Assembly: GCA_032718475.1 (NCBI GenBank)
Contig: JAUCBJ010000548.1
Span: 1 to 62,000, forward strand
DNA: 62,000 bases
Reading direction: 5' to 3'
Source: Nemertoderma westbladi
Lineage: Eukaryota; Xenacoelomorpha; Nemertodermatida; Nemertodermatidae
A program made the position numbers and the translations under genes. This document shows, piece after piece, positions 32,312 to 43,539 of the stretch. The notes beneath the pieces are model-generated. The model saw only the letters and a list, made by a program, of their open reading frames with translations. It ran no database searches and was not told the DNA's origin. Each line of letters begins with the position of its first letter. Within the stretch, counting starts at the first letter, position 1.

Positions 32312-32370
32312 CTGTTTAGAGTATTTACGTATATTAGAAACTGTGATTTTTGTATATTTATAGACTTGAA

Positions 32371-32389
32371 TCCCATTTTCTGGGAGCGG
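32371..32389 (+). other. BEL 1 polypurine tract with overlapping hairpin
   Basis: The purine-rich TGGGAGCGG abuts the 3' LTR. TCCCA (32,371-32,375) can pair with TGGGA (32,381-32,385), placing a 5-bp hairpin over the tract. Confidence 0.55.
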
Positions 32390-33599
32390 TGTAAAAGCTT
32401 TTGCGGATATAATCAGCCCCCCTGCCCGCAAAGTACCGTTGTAGGTGTTTTAACGGACATAAAAGTCATTCTTCTATATGTGTGCTTTGGCGGACATGGT
32501 AAGGCACAAAACCCGCAATGCGTCAAATTCTCTAGCACAGTGTAGCCTTGATGATTCAGATTACGACATCTAACAGCTGGTTGCTGGCATGGAAACGGCC
32601 GTTGGACACATGGTTCTTTGTTTCAGCTTAACAGCCAATCAGAGCGATTTTTACTGTTGATGTGGAGATATTCTACAGATCGTGCTAGCAGTATTCAGTC
32701 TTATAGTTTTCTGGGTTATAGTTTTGTTGTTTTTTCTATCTAGGCCAAGAGCACCGGCTCTAGAGTCAATTCGTTTCAGACTTTAGAAGAAACATTAGTA
32801 GGCTTAGATTATAGAGCGTATAACTGTTACCGGCCCAATTATCAGCGCAGTAGCGCAGCGGTACAATCTTATATTGTTATAATCTTAACCTACCGTCTTA
32901 ATGCTTTTTACTGTTGTTATTGTTTCTATCTAGTTGGTTGAATATTATTATTTGGAGAACATCTATAAAGAACCCAAATTTCCCAATTTTCTTGATACAC
33001 TACAGGTTAGAGAGACAGGTTACATATAGCGATTGCGACTTATATTATCGTGGTTTGTAGTGAGTTTAATGCTATTTGATAGGCACTACATGAGTCAATT
33101 GCTGTTCTCTTTATATATGATAAAATTCATTGACGGTCGGCAGATTAGTGTGCAGTATTGTGTGGTACCGGTAGTGTGCATGATTGTGGCTGCTAACTAA
33201 GCATTTCCTAAAGAATGCGCCTCATACGTGAATCATAAGCCTTACAGTCTTACAGTTGTGTTTAGTATAAGTCATATCTCTGTTTACCTAGATAGAGCGC
33301 CACGTCCTAAAGGAACTGTTAATATTTCCCGAAAGTGAATAATACTCGTCAGAAATTATTTATTAACGATCAATCGAATAATACAGTAAGCTTACACTGC
33401 AATAATAAAATCTAAGCCCCATCCGAATCCAGTCTCCCGGGTATATCCAGCGGGTGAATGGACGCGCACTAGGCTGGCTTCGGCTAATGTTGTGTTTATT
33501 GGTATTAAATACTTGTCATTTACTAAAGTCTATTTATAAACCAAAAGACATATAAATTTTGGCAGGTTAAACTGCTAAAGGTCTTCAAAAGCGCGTACA
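32390..33599 (+). repeat. 3' LTR of BEL element 1
   Basis: 1,210 bp, matching the 5' LTR with about six substitutions and no length change. Followed directly by the target duplication GCCTC. Confidence 0.95.
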
Positions 33600-33604
33600 G
33601 CCTC

Positions 33605-34026
33605 AGCCACAGTCACAACCTCAGCCACAGCCTAGGCCACAGCCTCAGCCACAGCCTCACCCTCAGCCACTTCTCCAGCAGACCACTTCTCCCCACAGGA
33701 GAATATTTGTTTATCTGTTGTCAAAAAGTTTAACTAATTTGATGTTTTGGTTACCCATTCATTATGCATTTAAAATAGGATCAAGTTGACTTTATTTGTC
33801 TAATTAAACATATTATTATGAAATTACATAATTAATACGACTAAATATAATAAATATTTCAAACAATCAGTTATAATTAATGTCTCGCATTAACTGTACG
33901 ACTGTTCATACGCCTTGGTCGATATACAACAGTTGCTGGAGATATAACTTTTCCTTTCCCTACTCTGATTTTCTGTCCATTTTCATTGTCATTTTCCTCT
34001 GATTCTTCCTCACTGCCATCGCTACT
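33605..34026. repeat. Foldback locus, inner part of left arm
   Basis: Inverse copy of about 34,913-35,280, extending through the last codons of the minus-strand gene and outward into a CAGCCA-rich microsatellite. With the outer arm (13,890-14,728) it forms one side of the inverted repeat. Confidence 0.85.
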
Positions 34027-34620
34027 CTCCTCTGCTTCTTCTACACTACCATCATTACTCTCATCCGATTCATCCTCATAACTCTCATTTCCATCATTAT
34101 CACTCTCCTTATGCGAATGTTTCTGCATTTCATTCAATTGTCTAATTATTTTCTGAAGTTTATTTTTATTTCCTATTACATGTCTTAATATCTCCTCATT
34201 ATCTGAGTCATTCTCCTCCTCACTTTCGTGTTCCTCGACTTCTTTCTCGCTCTCATTTTCTTCATCACCACTCTCATTTTCTTCTTCCTCTATCTCACTC
34301 TCTGTTTCATCATTCTCACTTTCCTCTGATTTATCATCTTCCTCACTTTCATCATCCTTTTCACTAGGTGGCTGCTTCTGTATATTTTTCAAAATATTCA
34401 TTATTTTCTCGAATTTATGTTCCATCATTTGTTTAATCTCTAGAAAGTCACTCTCAACTCTCTTTTTGTTCTCATCTTCACTAAAAATATCATCATTATT
34501 TTTTAATTTTTTTGGAGAAGGTTCCATTTCACCTTCCTTTCTATGTATACTCATATGGCGGGATATACTGTCTCGTCTCATTTCTTTATCACAAACCATG
34601 CACTTTTCATAACTAGACAT
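33877..34620 (-). CDS. C2H2-finger, acidic-domain protein in the foldback locus
   Basis: 247 codons, starting MSSYEKCMVC. One zinc finger at residues 7-26 (C-x2-C-x11-H-x3-H). A Lys-rich segment with PSPKKLKN follows, a possible nuclear signal. Residues 55-80 and 155-175 look like coiled-coil helices. Most of 85-230 is runs of Glu, Asp and Ser. The last 20 residues are basic (YRPRRMNSRTVNARH). The function is unknown; the build suggests a nuclear DNA- or chromatin-binding protein. Its last 48 codons lie within the inverted-repeat arm, so a second copy of that end exists on the plus strand at 34,913-35,062. This position in the centre of a foldback suggests it belongs to a mobile element. It shows no breaks. 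Confidence 0.6.
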   Translation of the reverse strand: MSSYEKCMVCDKEMRRDSISRHMSIHRKEGEMEPSPKKLKNNDDIFSEDENKKRVESDFLEIKQMMEHKFEKIMNILKNIQKQPPSEKDDESEEDDKSEESENDETESEIEEEENESGDEENESEKEVEEHESEEENDSDNEEILRHVIGNKNKLQKIIRQLNEMQKHSHKESDNDGNESYEDESDESNDGSVEEAEESSDGSEEESEENDNENGQKIRVGKGKVISPATVVYRPRRMNSRTVNARH

Positions 34621-34912
34621 TTTATGAAAGAAAACTGTATTATGTTTTTAAATGTCTACAGCTATATTTTTTCAAAATTTTCAGTTTGTTTAGCTAGGGA
34701 TTGATTCACTTACAAATATAATTATCAGTAAATATATATCAGAAGATGGAACATTATTAATAGAGTTCAAATTTAATGTTTAAAGATTAATGTTAATAAT
34801 TGAAATTTATATATGGGAGGCTATCGCTTATTAAGTGAGGTTTGTGTATGGTATAGTGAGGCACAAAGTTAGGCATACAATACATACACTCCCAGTACAT
34901 ACATACACTCCC

Positions 34913-35280
34913 AGTAGCGATGGCAGTGAGGAAGAATCAGAACAGAATGACAATGAAAATGTAGAGAAAATCAGAGTAGGGAATGGAAAAGTTATATCTC
35001 CAGCAACTGTTGTATATCGACCTAGGCGTATGAATAGTCGTACAGTTAATGCGAGACATTAATTATAACTGATTGTTTGAAATATTTATTATATTTAGTC
35101 GTATTAATTATGTAATTTCATAATAATAAGTTTAATTAGACAAATAAAGTCAACTTGATCCTATTTTAAATGCATAATGAATGGGTAACCAAAACATCAA
35201 ATTAGTTAAAATATTTGACAACAGATAAACAATTATTCTCCTGTGGGGAGAAGTGGTGTGCTGGAGAAGTGGCTGAGGGT
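34913..35280. repeat. Foldback locus, inner part of right arm
   Basis: Inverse of 33,640-34,026. Includes on the plus strand an open copy of the C-terminal 48 codons of the minus-strand gene, ending at 35,062, with a few substitutions. The loop between the arms is 886 bp (34,027-34,912). Confidence 0.85.
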
Positions 35281-35390
35281 GAGGCTGTGGCTGTGGCTGT
35301 GGCTGTGGCTGTGGCTGTGGCTGTGGCTGTGGCTGCGGCTGAGGCTGTGGCTGTGGCTGAGGCTGTGGCTGAGGCTGTGGGGGTGCCTCA
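35281..35390 (+). repeat. GCTGTG/GCTGAG hexanucleotide microsatellite
   Basis: About 18 tandem hexamers. The left arm has the inverse (CAGCCA type, 14,711-14,728 and 33,600-33,665), where BEL element 1 inserted. Confidence 0.95.
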
Positions 35391-35447
35391 GGTCTTAAAT
35401 CAGAGTCTTACAAATTCGAACGTTAACGAACAAATTCGAACATTACT

Positions 35448-35522
35448 GTTCCACCTTGGTGTAGTGGTTGCTTTGAATTCACATCTCCAGTAGGTCGTGG
35501 GTTCGATCCTCGCATGGACCAG
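35448..35522 (+). repeat. tRNA-like SINE head in right arm
   Basis: A box TGGTGTAGTGG at 35,457-35,467 and B box GGGTTCGATCC at 35,499-35,509, with a T arm of five pairs. The acceptor ends pair only partly and no 3' maturation is implied. Inverse copy at 14,583-14,657. Confidence 0.6.
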
Positions 35523-35610
35523 GGCAGTTTTCGTTCCGGTCAGCAATAGGCCTAACTATACAAAATGTAGTATTATTGCCTAGTAACCAATTCATAGCTA
35601 CTGTATGGTT

Positions 35611-36114
35611 TTCACTTTGAGACATTTCGCCCTCTAGCGGCAGACTAGGGAACTTCAGACTACTATGTGACTCCGCAAAAAGATATAGCCTATATTGTAA
35701 TAGATACCGACTGGGGGGTCAAAATTAAGTAATAATATATCTAAAAAAGTCTCAAACATCTTGCCTCATGGCTCGCCCCTCAGAACTCTTAAGCAATATC
35801 GCTTCATAGTTTTTAAGGAAAACTGGTAAACGAGATTTGTTACTTACGCATACCTCGCAGACTTAAGTAATTAATTATACAGTAGGTTAGATCGTTTTGA
35901 GAATAGGACCATTGGAAACAGCGCCCTCGAAAACCTCAGTACAAATAAAATTAATAAAGATTAACAGGATATAGCTTGTTATAATAAAACATAAATTATA
36001 ATACAGTAGAACAATTAGGGTTGTAAATAAAAACAAATTAAATAAATTGAAGATAAACTGTATATAACTTATGTATTAAAAGAGGGCCTTATTTAATTAT
36101 GTGCGGTCAGGCGC
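35611..36114. other. Insert in the right arm
   Basis: About 500 bp absent from the left arm. No gene or recognised repeat. Confidence 0.4.
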
Positions 36115-36635
36115 ACAGGCTGCTTCATAAAGTACAATGTGAAAGAAGTCAATCTATTGCAAACCAGATGTTTATTGTAATTTTCTCAGGCGATTTGACA
36201 ATGGTCGTATGGTACATAAAACTACAGTATCTAGTATAGAAATGGTTGAGGATTAATTTAACATATGCGCAGGCTGCTTCATACATTACTGTACAATGTG
36301 AAAGAAGGCAATCAGACCAACAGCCTCAGATTATTGGGGGACTGAGTCAGGGCCAAACTGGCCCACGTATTTTCCTGAAAGGGTAATTTATGTTTTGGGC
36401 CCCGCTCGCATCTTTTTATTTCATTCTCATTACCTTCTACTGTATGACAAAAATAATACAAATGTACTGTATATTGTATTGTATGGTACCTATTGTATTG
36501 TATATTTTATCTACTGTACCTACTGTAGTACTATCTATTCATCGCGCGTCCCCTATCTGATTGATTTGTGTCAAATTAAATTGCCTTTGGCAACATTATT
36601 TGATACAAATCGATCGATTAAGTAAGGTGTCACAA
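36115..36635. repeat. Foldback locus, outer part of right arm
   Basis: Inverse of 13,900-14,480, including the TGCTTCATA ... GTGAAAGAAG segment (partly duplicated at 36,120 and 36,270), the GGCCCCGCTCGCATCTTT segment and GATACAAATCGATCGATTAA. It lacks the terminal TTAATTAATTG palindrome present in the other copies. Confidence 0.75.
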
Positions 36636-37379
36636 CAATCGCATGAATATTGTTATAAATGAGTTCCGAGATGTTTGTTGAGATTATCACTACGCATGTT
36701 CTTATTGCAGACAGGACAGTCAACGAATGTTGATGATCTAGGCATGTTTGCTATAAAATAAAAAAAACTAAATAATAATAATAATAAGTTTGGGGTGGTT
36801 TCGCGGGGTTGATTTTTATTTTGAGGCAATAATGTTAAAACTAAACGAATTCATAAAAATACAAATTTATTGTTCTTACCTGCAGATTGATTCGTGGTTT
36901 TGGAAAAGAAAATTGCTCGATTAGGAATAAGAAGAAGGAAAATCAAATCACATTGATGTTATAAATGTTTTATATAACAATATATTATGTATAACAATTA
37001 ATGTATTATGTTTAACAATATATTATGAATAACAATAAATGTATTATAACCTTAAATAAAAAGTAAGATAGTCGATAATATTTTTGTAAGTAAAGTTCAA
37101 AGCGATGGATGGGGGTTTATAAGGGAAAGGGTAACCAATGAAAATAAAAGTGAAGCTTGGGGGAACCAATAGAAATAAAAAAAGAGAGAGAGACGTGCTA
37201 TTGGATTGAGGGAATAATAAACACATTTCATTGGGTTAATTAAATGTAAAACATTAGTTACGATGGGAAATGGGGTGATTTGAGAAGCAGGGAGTGTGCT
37301 GGAGAAAAGTGCTTGTAATGGGCTACTGCGTTAGATTGGGTATGTTAATTAATGTTAAACTATAGTATCTGAACAAATA
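36636..37379. other. AT-rich sequence between repeats
   Basis: No gene recognised. Contains an AATAATAATAATAA run near 36,771 and several near-copies of TATATTATG(T/A)ATAACAAT around 36,980-37,050. Confidence 0.5.
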
Positions 37380-38105
37380 TTTTAGGCATTGCATACGTGG
37401 AGGGGGTTATGCATTACTTCAAACAAAAAACTACAGTATCTACTGTAGTATAGAGATGGTTGGGGATTAATTTAACATATGCGCAGGCTGCTTCATAAAG
37501 TACAATGTGAAAGAAGTCAATCTATTGCAAACCAGATGTTTATTGTAATTTCTCAGGCGATTTGACAATGGTCGTATGGTGCATAAAACTACAGTATCTA
37601 GTATAGAAATGGTTGAGGATTAATTTAACATAATATGCGCTCGTATGTGTGGTAATTAATGGTTGTAGTTGGCCTATGTGCGATTGAGGGAATGCTGGCG
37701 CGTAAGATGTAAACCTAAGTTTTCCAATCTTACATGATAACGAAGCTGAAGGCTACCATGGCAACATACCAAGGCAATCCCCACCTATACGTTTGAGCCA
37801 AGGCCAAACTGGTCCACGTATTTTCCTGAAACGGTAATTTATGTTTTGGGCCCCACTCGCATCTTTTTATTTCATTCTATCATTCTATTGTACGACAAAA
37901 ATAATACAAATGTTCTGTATATTGTATTGTATGGTACCTATTGTATTGTATATTTTATCTACTGTACCTACTGTAGTACTACTATCTATTCATTGTGCGT
38001 CCCCTATCTGATTGATTTGTGTCAATTTAAATTGCCTTTGGCAACATTATTTGATACAAATCGATCGATTAAACAATTAATTAATTGTTTAATCGACCAA
38101 TTAAT
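37380..38105. repeat. Third copy of the foldback outer-arm repeat
   Basis: Same orientation as the right arm. Contains the GGTTATGCATTAC segment, two copies of CTACAGTATCTA(C/G), and the GGGCCCCACTCGCATC segment. It ends with ATTAAACAATTAATTAATTG and TTTAATCGACC, matching the boundary at the hydroxylase stop codon. Confidence 0.75.
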
Positions 38106-40458
38106 TAATTAATGACCTACTTAACACCTAAGGTGCGAAGTAGGTCCAACTGTCGCAGAAAAGGGGTTCATCTTACTACTTATATTATAGGGGTTATTTG
38201 TATTGAGTTAATTTAATTTAATTTTGCTTTTTCTTGCTGTCGGTGTTGGATCATTTTATGTTATTCAGAGTATATTGTAACATTTACAGTAAGTGTTAAT
38301 CAAATCATCATCGAATATATTGAGGTCTATTAAGAAACGTTAATTTATTAAATTTTGGTTAACCCAACCAATATTTCCCATAATTTAGATGTGTGGACAT
38401 TTATCAAATCAGAGCATTCACCCCGCCCCATATGAATAATATTCTTAAATACAACATATGTAGTTAAGTCTTTAACCTATTCGCACGAGTTAGCAAAAAA
38501 ATAAAATTAAAATATTTTTAATTTCTCTTTAGGGGCTCTGTAAGACCTAGACCTCTCGTGAAATTGTTACCATACCAACGCAAACATGCTCATTTCTTGC
38601 ACAAAGGAATCTCTTCCTTTCGATATTCTTCAATTTCTCGAATTATTATGCCAGATAAAATAACCTAGGAAAATTAGGTTAGTATCACTAAAAAAATAGG
38701 GTCCTACTAAACTCCCAAAAGAAACCAATAAAAGCCAAAAGAACCACCCAATAGAACCCAAAAGAACCCCAAAATACCCAAAAGAACATAATTTGGACAT
38801 TATGCATCACAGATTCGTAAAGCATCTTCGTTCCTGTCACTGCCTGTGGCATTAGGTATTATGGTGTCATATTATATGGTGTCTGGTGAGATGACACTCT
38901 GACTCTGTCAGTCTGTACTAACTGTATGTAATATGGATATATATAAATATATATATATATATGTAATATGTGTAGTATTGTAGCCTAGTTGGAATCAGGT
39001 TACAACTAGGTTACAAATAGTTGGGAGCAGTTTACAAAGGCGGGCTTTACTAACCAACCTGCTGTAGTAATAGATTTCTGCTTGCATTCGATTCTTGCAG
39101 TTGTAAGTGACCTACACAGTTATTGCTAAATCATACAGCTTTTTGAATGGCGCAGTATAGTTACAGAAGGTTGGTTACCTCTTGGTTATGGTGTTTTTTT
39201 TTCTTACTTATTACATTAATATATGTGATGTTTCATAAAGAATGAATTAAACACTGAAATATATTGAGTTACATAAGCCAGATTCCCTCTGGCTTGACTT
39301 GGAAGGTACAGTAATTAATGTTGGCCAAGTATAAGTCATGCCATATTATGCAAGGGATGTAAGTACAACAGTAAGTATCTGTGAGGGTTGAGTGACTGGG
39401 AGATGTTTTTCCAGATGTTATTAGATTTTAATTACCAGTTTTCTAGCAGTTGTAAATATTACTATTAATTAACCTACATAATAATTGTTCAAATTCATTC
39501 GCAGAATGGTACAATATAGTAAACTAAAACAGATTACGGCTGGGTCTGAGTTGACTGAATCATGTGGGGCGAGCCACGCAGTGAGTGAGCCTTAGCGTAG
39601 GGGTACCATTAATCAACCTGTCGTTCTGTCGCGTTTTTTTTCGGTATTTTATTTTAAACGTTAATAACTCGGCCAATCCTTGATGAAATCTATCCAAACT
39701 TGGTACACATGTTGTTTGGCAAAAGTTTGAAAATTTTCCAAGTAGAATTTGCGTGGGGCCTTCAGCAGGGTGGAGCAGCTGGTGCTTGCAGCATCAGTGT
39801 AACTGTTATTGCAGTTATAATAAATTTATTTATCCAAATTTAAAATGCGTTAAATTATTATTACTGTAGGATAAATCATCTGGGTTTCTGACAAATTTTG
39901 CAATACATTGGGGCTGTCTGCCAATCTGCATGTACCATGTGTACCGGTACTGTCAGGCTGTACTCAATCCCTGAATCGAGAATCCTGCAATCAGTCAATA
40001 CTGCAATACTGGTCAGCCGGTACCATATACTGCAGACATGCCATATCATGTAATCTAATTAAACATGGCCCCGGCAACCCTTGCGGTGATTATAGTTTAG
40101 GCCTAATTAGCCCAGTACCGGCACCGGTAATAATAATATAATAGTTTAGATAGTTACCGCTAATCATTCAGTCATTGGCACGGTACACCGTATTGCTGTA
40201 CTGCCGTTGTAGTGCGCACCGTAGGTACCACCCTACTACCGGTACCGGCTGACCGGTGGCAAACGAGCACTTCAGCACTTGCACAGCAACAGCACTACCG
40301 GCGATACACAGGTTGGAATTTATGTAGAGTTTGCTCAACAGTACAGATATAAAATAGTTATCTAAATTATATATATTACTATTGACAAGTATTGAAATAT
40401 ATACCGTTATTCGTGTTATCAGTATTTGCAACATCTGACATTGAAGAGGTGAGAGAAG
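38106..40458. other. Intergenic, AT-rich, no gene recognised
   Basis: Contains a TA-repeat near 38,935-38,965, a degenerate A-rich run of AACCCAAAAGAACC units (38,700-38,790), and several ACCGGTA-rich stretches (39,930-40,260). Nothing codes convincingly. Confidence 0.5.
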
Positions 40459-40917
40459 ATGAATACCGGCACTCAACAAAACCAACGCTTATCACAGGTC
40501 GGTATGGTTACCTCGAAACCGGCGCGACTGTCCACTCGAATACAACTTCAAAACACAAACGCCAACAATAAACTGAAAGCGAATCGAACGTCTTCAGAAG
40601 AATCTGTCATTGGGACGAAGAAAAGGAAGCTGAAACCACGGGAATGGACCACAGCTGAGATTGAATGCTCCCATTGTCAGAGTTCCTGGACCGAAATTGA
40701 AACACCAATTGCCGATGGGCTTGATCTCTCAAACCAAAACTTCCTCTGCGGGGTTTGCGCGGCAGTAAAGATTGAAAGTCTGGAAGCTGGCATCCCTAGG
40801 TATTATTATTATAAAGAGCGTCAGCCTTCGTTTAATAAATATATTTTAATACAAAACAGGTCGAACGCAAAGAGGCTTATAATGAAGACGAGTACTGCAT
40901 TGATTATATTCCTATAA
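40459..40917 (+). CDS. Unknown protein or first exon with CxxC pairs
   Basis: 152 codons beginning MNTGTQQNQ. Residues 1-60 are Asn/Lys/Ser-rich; KKRKLKPREW at about 51-60 could be a nuclear signal. Then C-x2-C (CSHC) and, about 28 residues later, a second C-x2-C (CGVC), a possible zinc ribbon. The end of the frame after IPR looks random, and GTATTATT follows AG at about 40,798, a plausible splice donor. So this may be a first coding exon of a host gene or element gene whose other exons I cannot find. Not recognised. Confidence 0.35.
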   Translation: MNTGTQQNQRLSQVGMVTSKPARLSTRIQLQNTNANNKLKANRTSSEESVIGTKKRKLKPREWTTAEIECSHCQSSWTEIETPIADGLDLSNQNFLCGVCAAVKIESLEAGIPRYYYYKERQPSFNKYILIQNRSNAKRLIMKTSTALIIFL

Positions 40918-41258
40918 ACCACCTGGCTTTGCATATTGAACATGCGTTTGGAAATAAGTTCGTGCTACCCTTCCGTGGGTGGTAGATGTCGCGGTTATGT
41001 ATTGGTGGGTGGGGGGAGGGGGGGGGTGCAGATTAAAAGGGGTGAACACGTACTGTCCCCGTTTCTTTGATTAATTGGTGGTGTGGGTTAATCTCTCATA
41101 ACCTGATTTTGTGATACAGTCGCACAATTTTAATTTGTATCTCATAACTGGGCCTCGTGCTGCGCGAAGACCCCACGAACGTGTAATTAATGTTTGCCAA
41201 GTTAAGTCATTAACCTCTCTCGCACAATTTTAAATACAACAATTACTTAGAGCTATAT
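40918..41258. other. Intergenic with G-rich tract
   Basis: A G-rich run (GTGGGGGGAGGGGGGGGGGT) lies near 41,010-41,030. No gene recognised. Confidence 0.5.
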
Positions 41259-41553
41259 GACAGTCCGCCCATGTGAAGAATACCAGGATTTCACTTTTCG
41301 GTCGACTTATTATTGGAATTTTATATATGAAGATTTTTTATTTTTTTAAATTTATCTTTATTAAGTGTTTTATAGCGCTTATTTCTGTCTTATAACCTGT
41401 ACATATACTAATTCGTTTATTGTTTTGGTTAGATTCAGCCCTTCTGTGACCTGTTTTGGTGAAAACCTGGTATTCTTCACATGGGGGTAACTGCAAAGTG
41501 AAATATAACGGCAGAAAGTCTGGTATTCTTCACATGGGCCTGACAGTCAACTC
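41259..41553. mobile_element. Inverted-repeat element (MITE-like)
   Basis: The left end GCCCATGTGAAGAATACCAG (41,268-41,287) is repeated inverted at the right end as CTGGTATTCTTCACATGGGC (near 41,520-41,540). The match extends outward through GACAGTC with small differences. An internal further copy of the arm lies near 41,469-41,486. About 295 bp, noncoding, AT-rich middle. Confidence 0.6.
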
Positions 41554-43539
41554 CACAGTAATGTTGGCCCAAAGATTTTTAAATACAACAATTAATTATT
41601 ATTATTAGATGAGAATACAGTGTAATAGGATACAGCATACTGCGTTGTGTAATTAAAATTCATTAACCTGATCCACCACCTAACATACTGTAGCAGAGTG
41701 AGTAACCTTTGTAGATCTACCCTTAGGAAGCACTCCAAGCAGGACCTTATCGCCCCTATAAATTGCATTTTTGTTGGGAACTTATCGCCTCCCAGTTCTG
41801 AGTTTTGAGGAACTTATCGCCACTGGGTCTTTATCGCCCCCGAGTCTTTATCAGCTCCTGTAAATTTATTTGGCTCTGGCAAACTTCTGTTATGTTCGGT
41901 TGTTATGGTTGTTGTAGGTTGTGCCCTAGTTGTGGGATCGTGGTGGGGGGCTCCCCCCCCCCCCCCCCCCCCCCTGATAAACCATCCTCTAAGAGCCTAC
42001 TGTATATCCAATGAATACAAGCCCAAAAGAAACCACACACTTATTGTTAATAAGTCACAGTGGGATTTTGAGTCCATTTGGTCATCAAAGGACCAACTAA
42101 CAAATTGTAACATTTGTTGTCATATTACCAGTACTACAATTCATCTCCTACTGTAAGGTAACGCGGAATTATAAACAATAAAATAAATTCCCTATGTTGT
42201 CTGGTATTGATAACGAAATCGTTTTTGTTAGAAAATGAGTGTTTTGCAACATGCATAGGGAAATTGACTATCTCACAGTCCAGAAATCATCAAATTTTCA
42301 TTGTCCTACCAAAGGCATTGCTAAATACACTATCTTACAGTCCAGATATCAATAAAGTTTAAATATTTTGGCACAGGAATGGTGAGATGAGCTGTCTGAC
42401 AGTCCAGAAATCAGTCATGCAATTTGAAAAAAACGGACATAAAAAGTCATTAAATAGACAAAAAAGCCATTATGCAAAATTGTTTTTAAAAAAAAATACT
42501 GAGAAAAAAGTAAAAAAATGACATAAAATATCCTTGGACTATTTAAAATGATGTCAAATGTATATAACCAATAAATTATTCAAATTATTTAACAACCAAA
42601 GGGCCTTCTAATTACATTATTTGTAAAAACTGCCCTGGACTCCCTTAGTATGCAACTATTTGATCAGAATTTTTTACCACCCGGTTATCAATATATGGGT
42701 CAAAAATATAGATTACTCCATGTTTATCAACAAAATACCAATTACCTTTTAACTTTAACTTTTACATTTACATTTTCACCAACTTACTTTTTATAAACAG
42801 TTGTATTAATTTAATTAATTAAGTAAATTAATTAATAATATAATAAACTAAAATAATGTTCAAAACTTAAAAAACAAAATATTTAGGAGCTTATGTAAGG
42901 TTTTTAACCATTTGAGTGTTTTCGGGAACAAATTAGAATTTTATTCACTTTAGAAATTGGCTTAGAAAAAGTGTGCCTTAAAAGGCCCATGGTTGGTAAG
43001 GGGCTAAATCATTATAATTGGCTACTTGGTTAACAAATCCAAATCATCACCGATCATGAGACACTAGTATATTGTTTAGACATGAAAAATACAAACCCAT
43101 GGTATGTCTGCACTATCAGAATATCCCCAATAATATATCAATAGATAAGATACGTAAGATATCAGGCAGATATGTATAATATCATATCATAGTGTAGTAC
43201 AGTAGTTCAATACAGCAATAGGTAAACCCTCCACGTACATGCTACATGCAGTGGTACCGGTATCTTAGGTAGATAGTCCTGTAATGGACGAGCCATGTAT
43301 CTTGTACATCTCAGTACATATCAGCCCTCAACAATCCAGATGGCTATCTATCATATATATCTGAATCCTCCTGCACTTTCTCACACTATCCGACTCAACA
43401 TTGCAAGCCTTCTTCAATAGCACAACATTATTACTGACGATATTTTACACTAGCGAAAACTCATTCACTTTTTGTGACAACTCCAAACCCTCACCTAGAC
43501 CATTAGGACTCACTTACGAGAAACCATGCATTTCAATAT
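41554..43539. other. Intergenic, AT-rich, with short repeats
   Basis: No gene. Contains four CTTATCGCC-type repeats (41,746-41,845), a run of 22 C (41,953-41,974), and three imperfect direct copies of CTATCTCACAGTCCAGAAAT (near 42,270, 42,330 and 42,391). Confidence 0.6.

Larger units (their letters stand above)
14729..33599 (+). mobile_element. Giant BEL/Pao retrotransposon 1 (18.9 kb) with extra ORF3
   Basis: Bounded by 1,210-bp LTRs starting TG and ending CA, with a perfect 5-bp target duplication GCCTC at 14,724-14,728 and 33,600-33,604. Interior order: 2.4-kb repeat-rich leader, gag-pol, 1.6-kb noncoding gap, 1,417-codon ORF3, short 3' region. The domain order protease, RT, RNase H, integrase with YMDD and the BEL-type zinc and DUF5641-like ends places it in BEL/Pao. 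Typical BEL elements are about 5-9 kb. The LTRs differ at about six positions, so insertion is recent. Pol has one nonsense codon and one frameshift; ORF3 is open. It sits inside the left arm of the foldback locus. Confidence 0.93.

Noticed and set aside
33877-34620. C2H2/acidic protein as a Polinton or adintovirus gene
   Set aside because: No capsid, DNA polymerase or integrase of that group is nearby; the link could not be supported.
35448-35522. Functional tRNA gene
   Set aside because: A and B boxes are good but the acceptor stem is mismatched, and an inverse copy sits in the other repeat arm, so a SINE-type relic fits better.
41905-42156. Small open frame through the run of 22 C
   Set aside because: Poly-Pro translation of a homopolymer; no homology.
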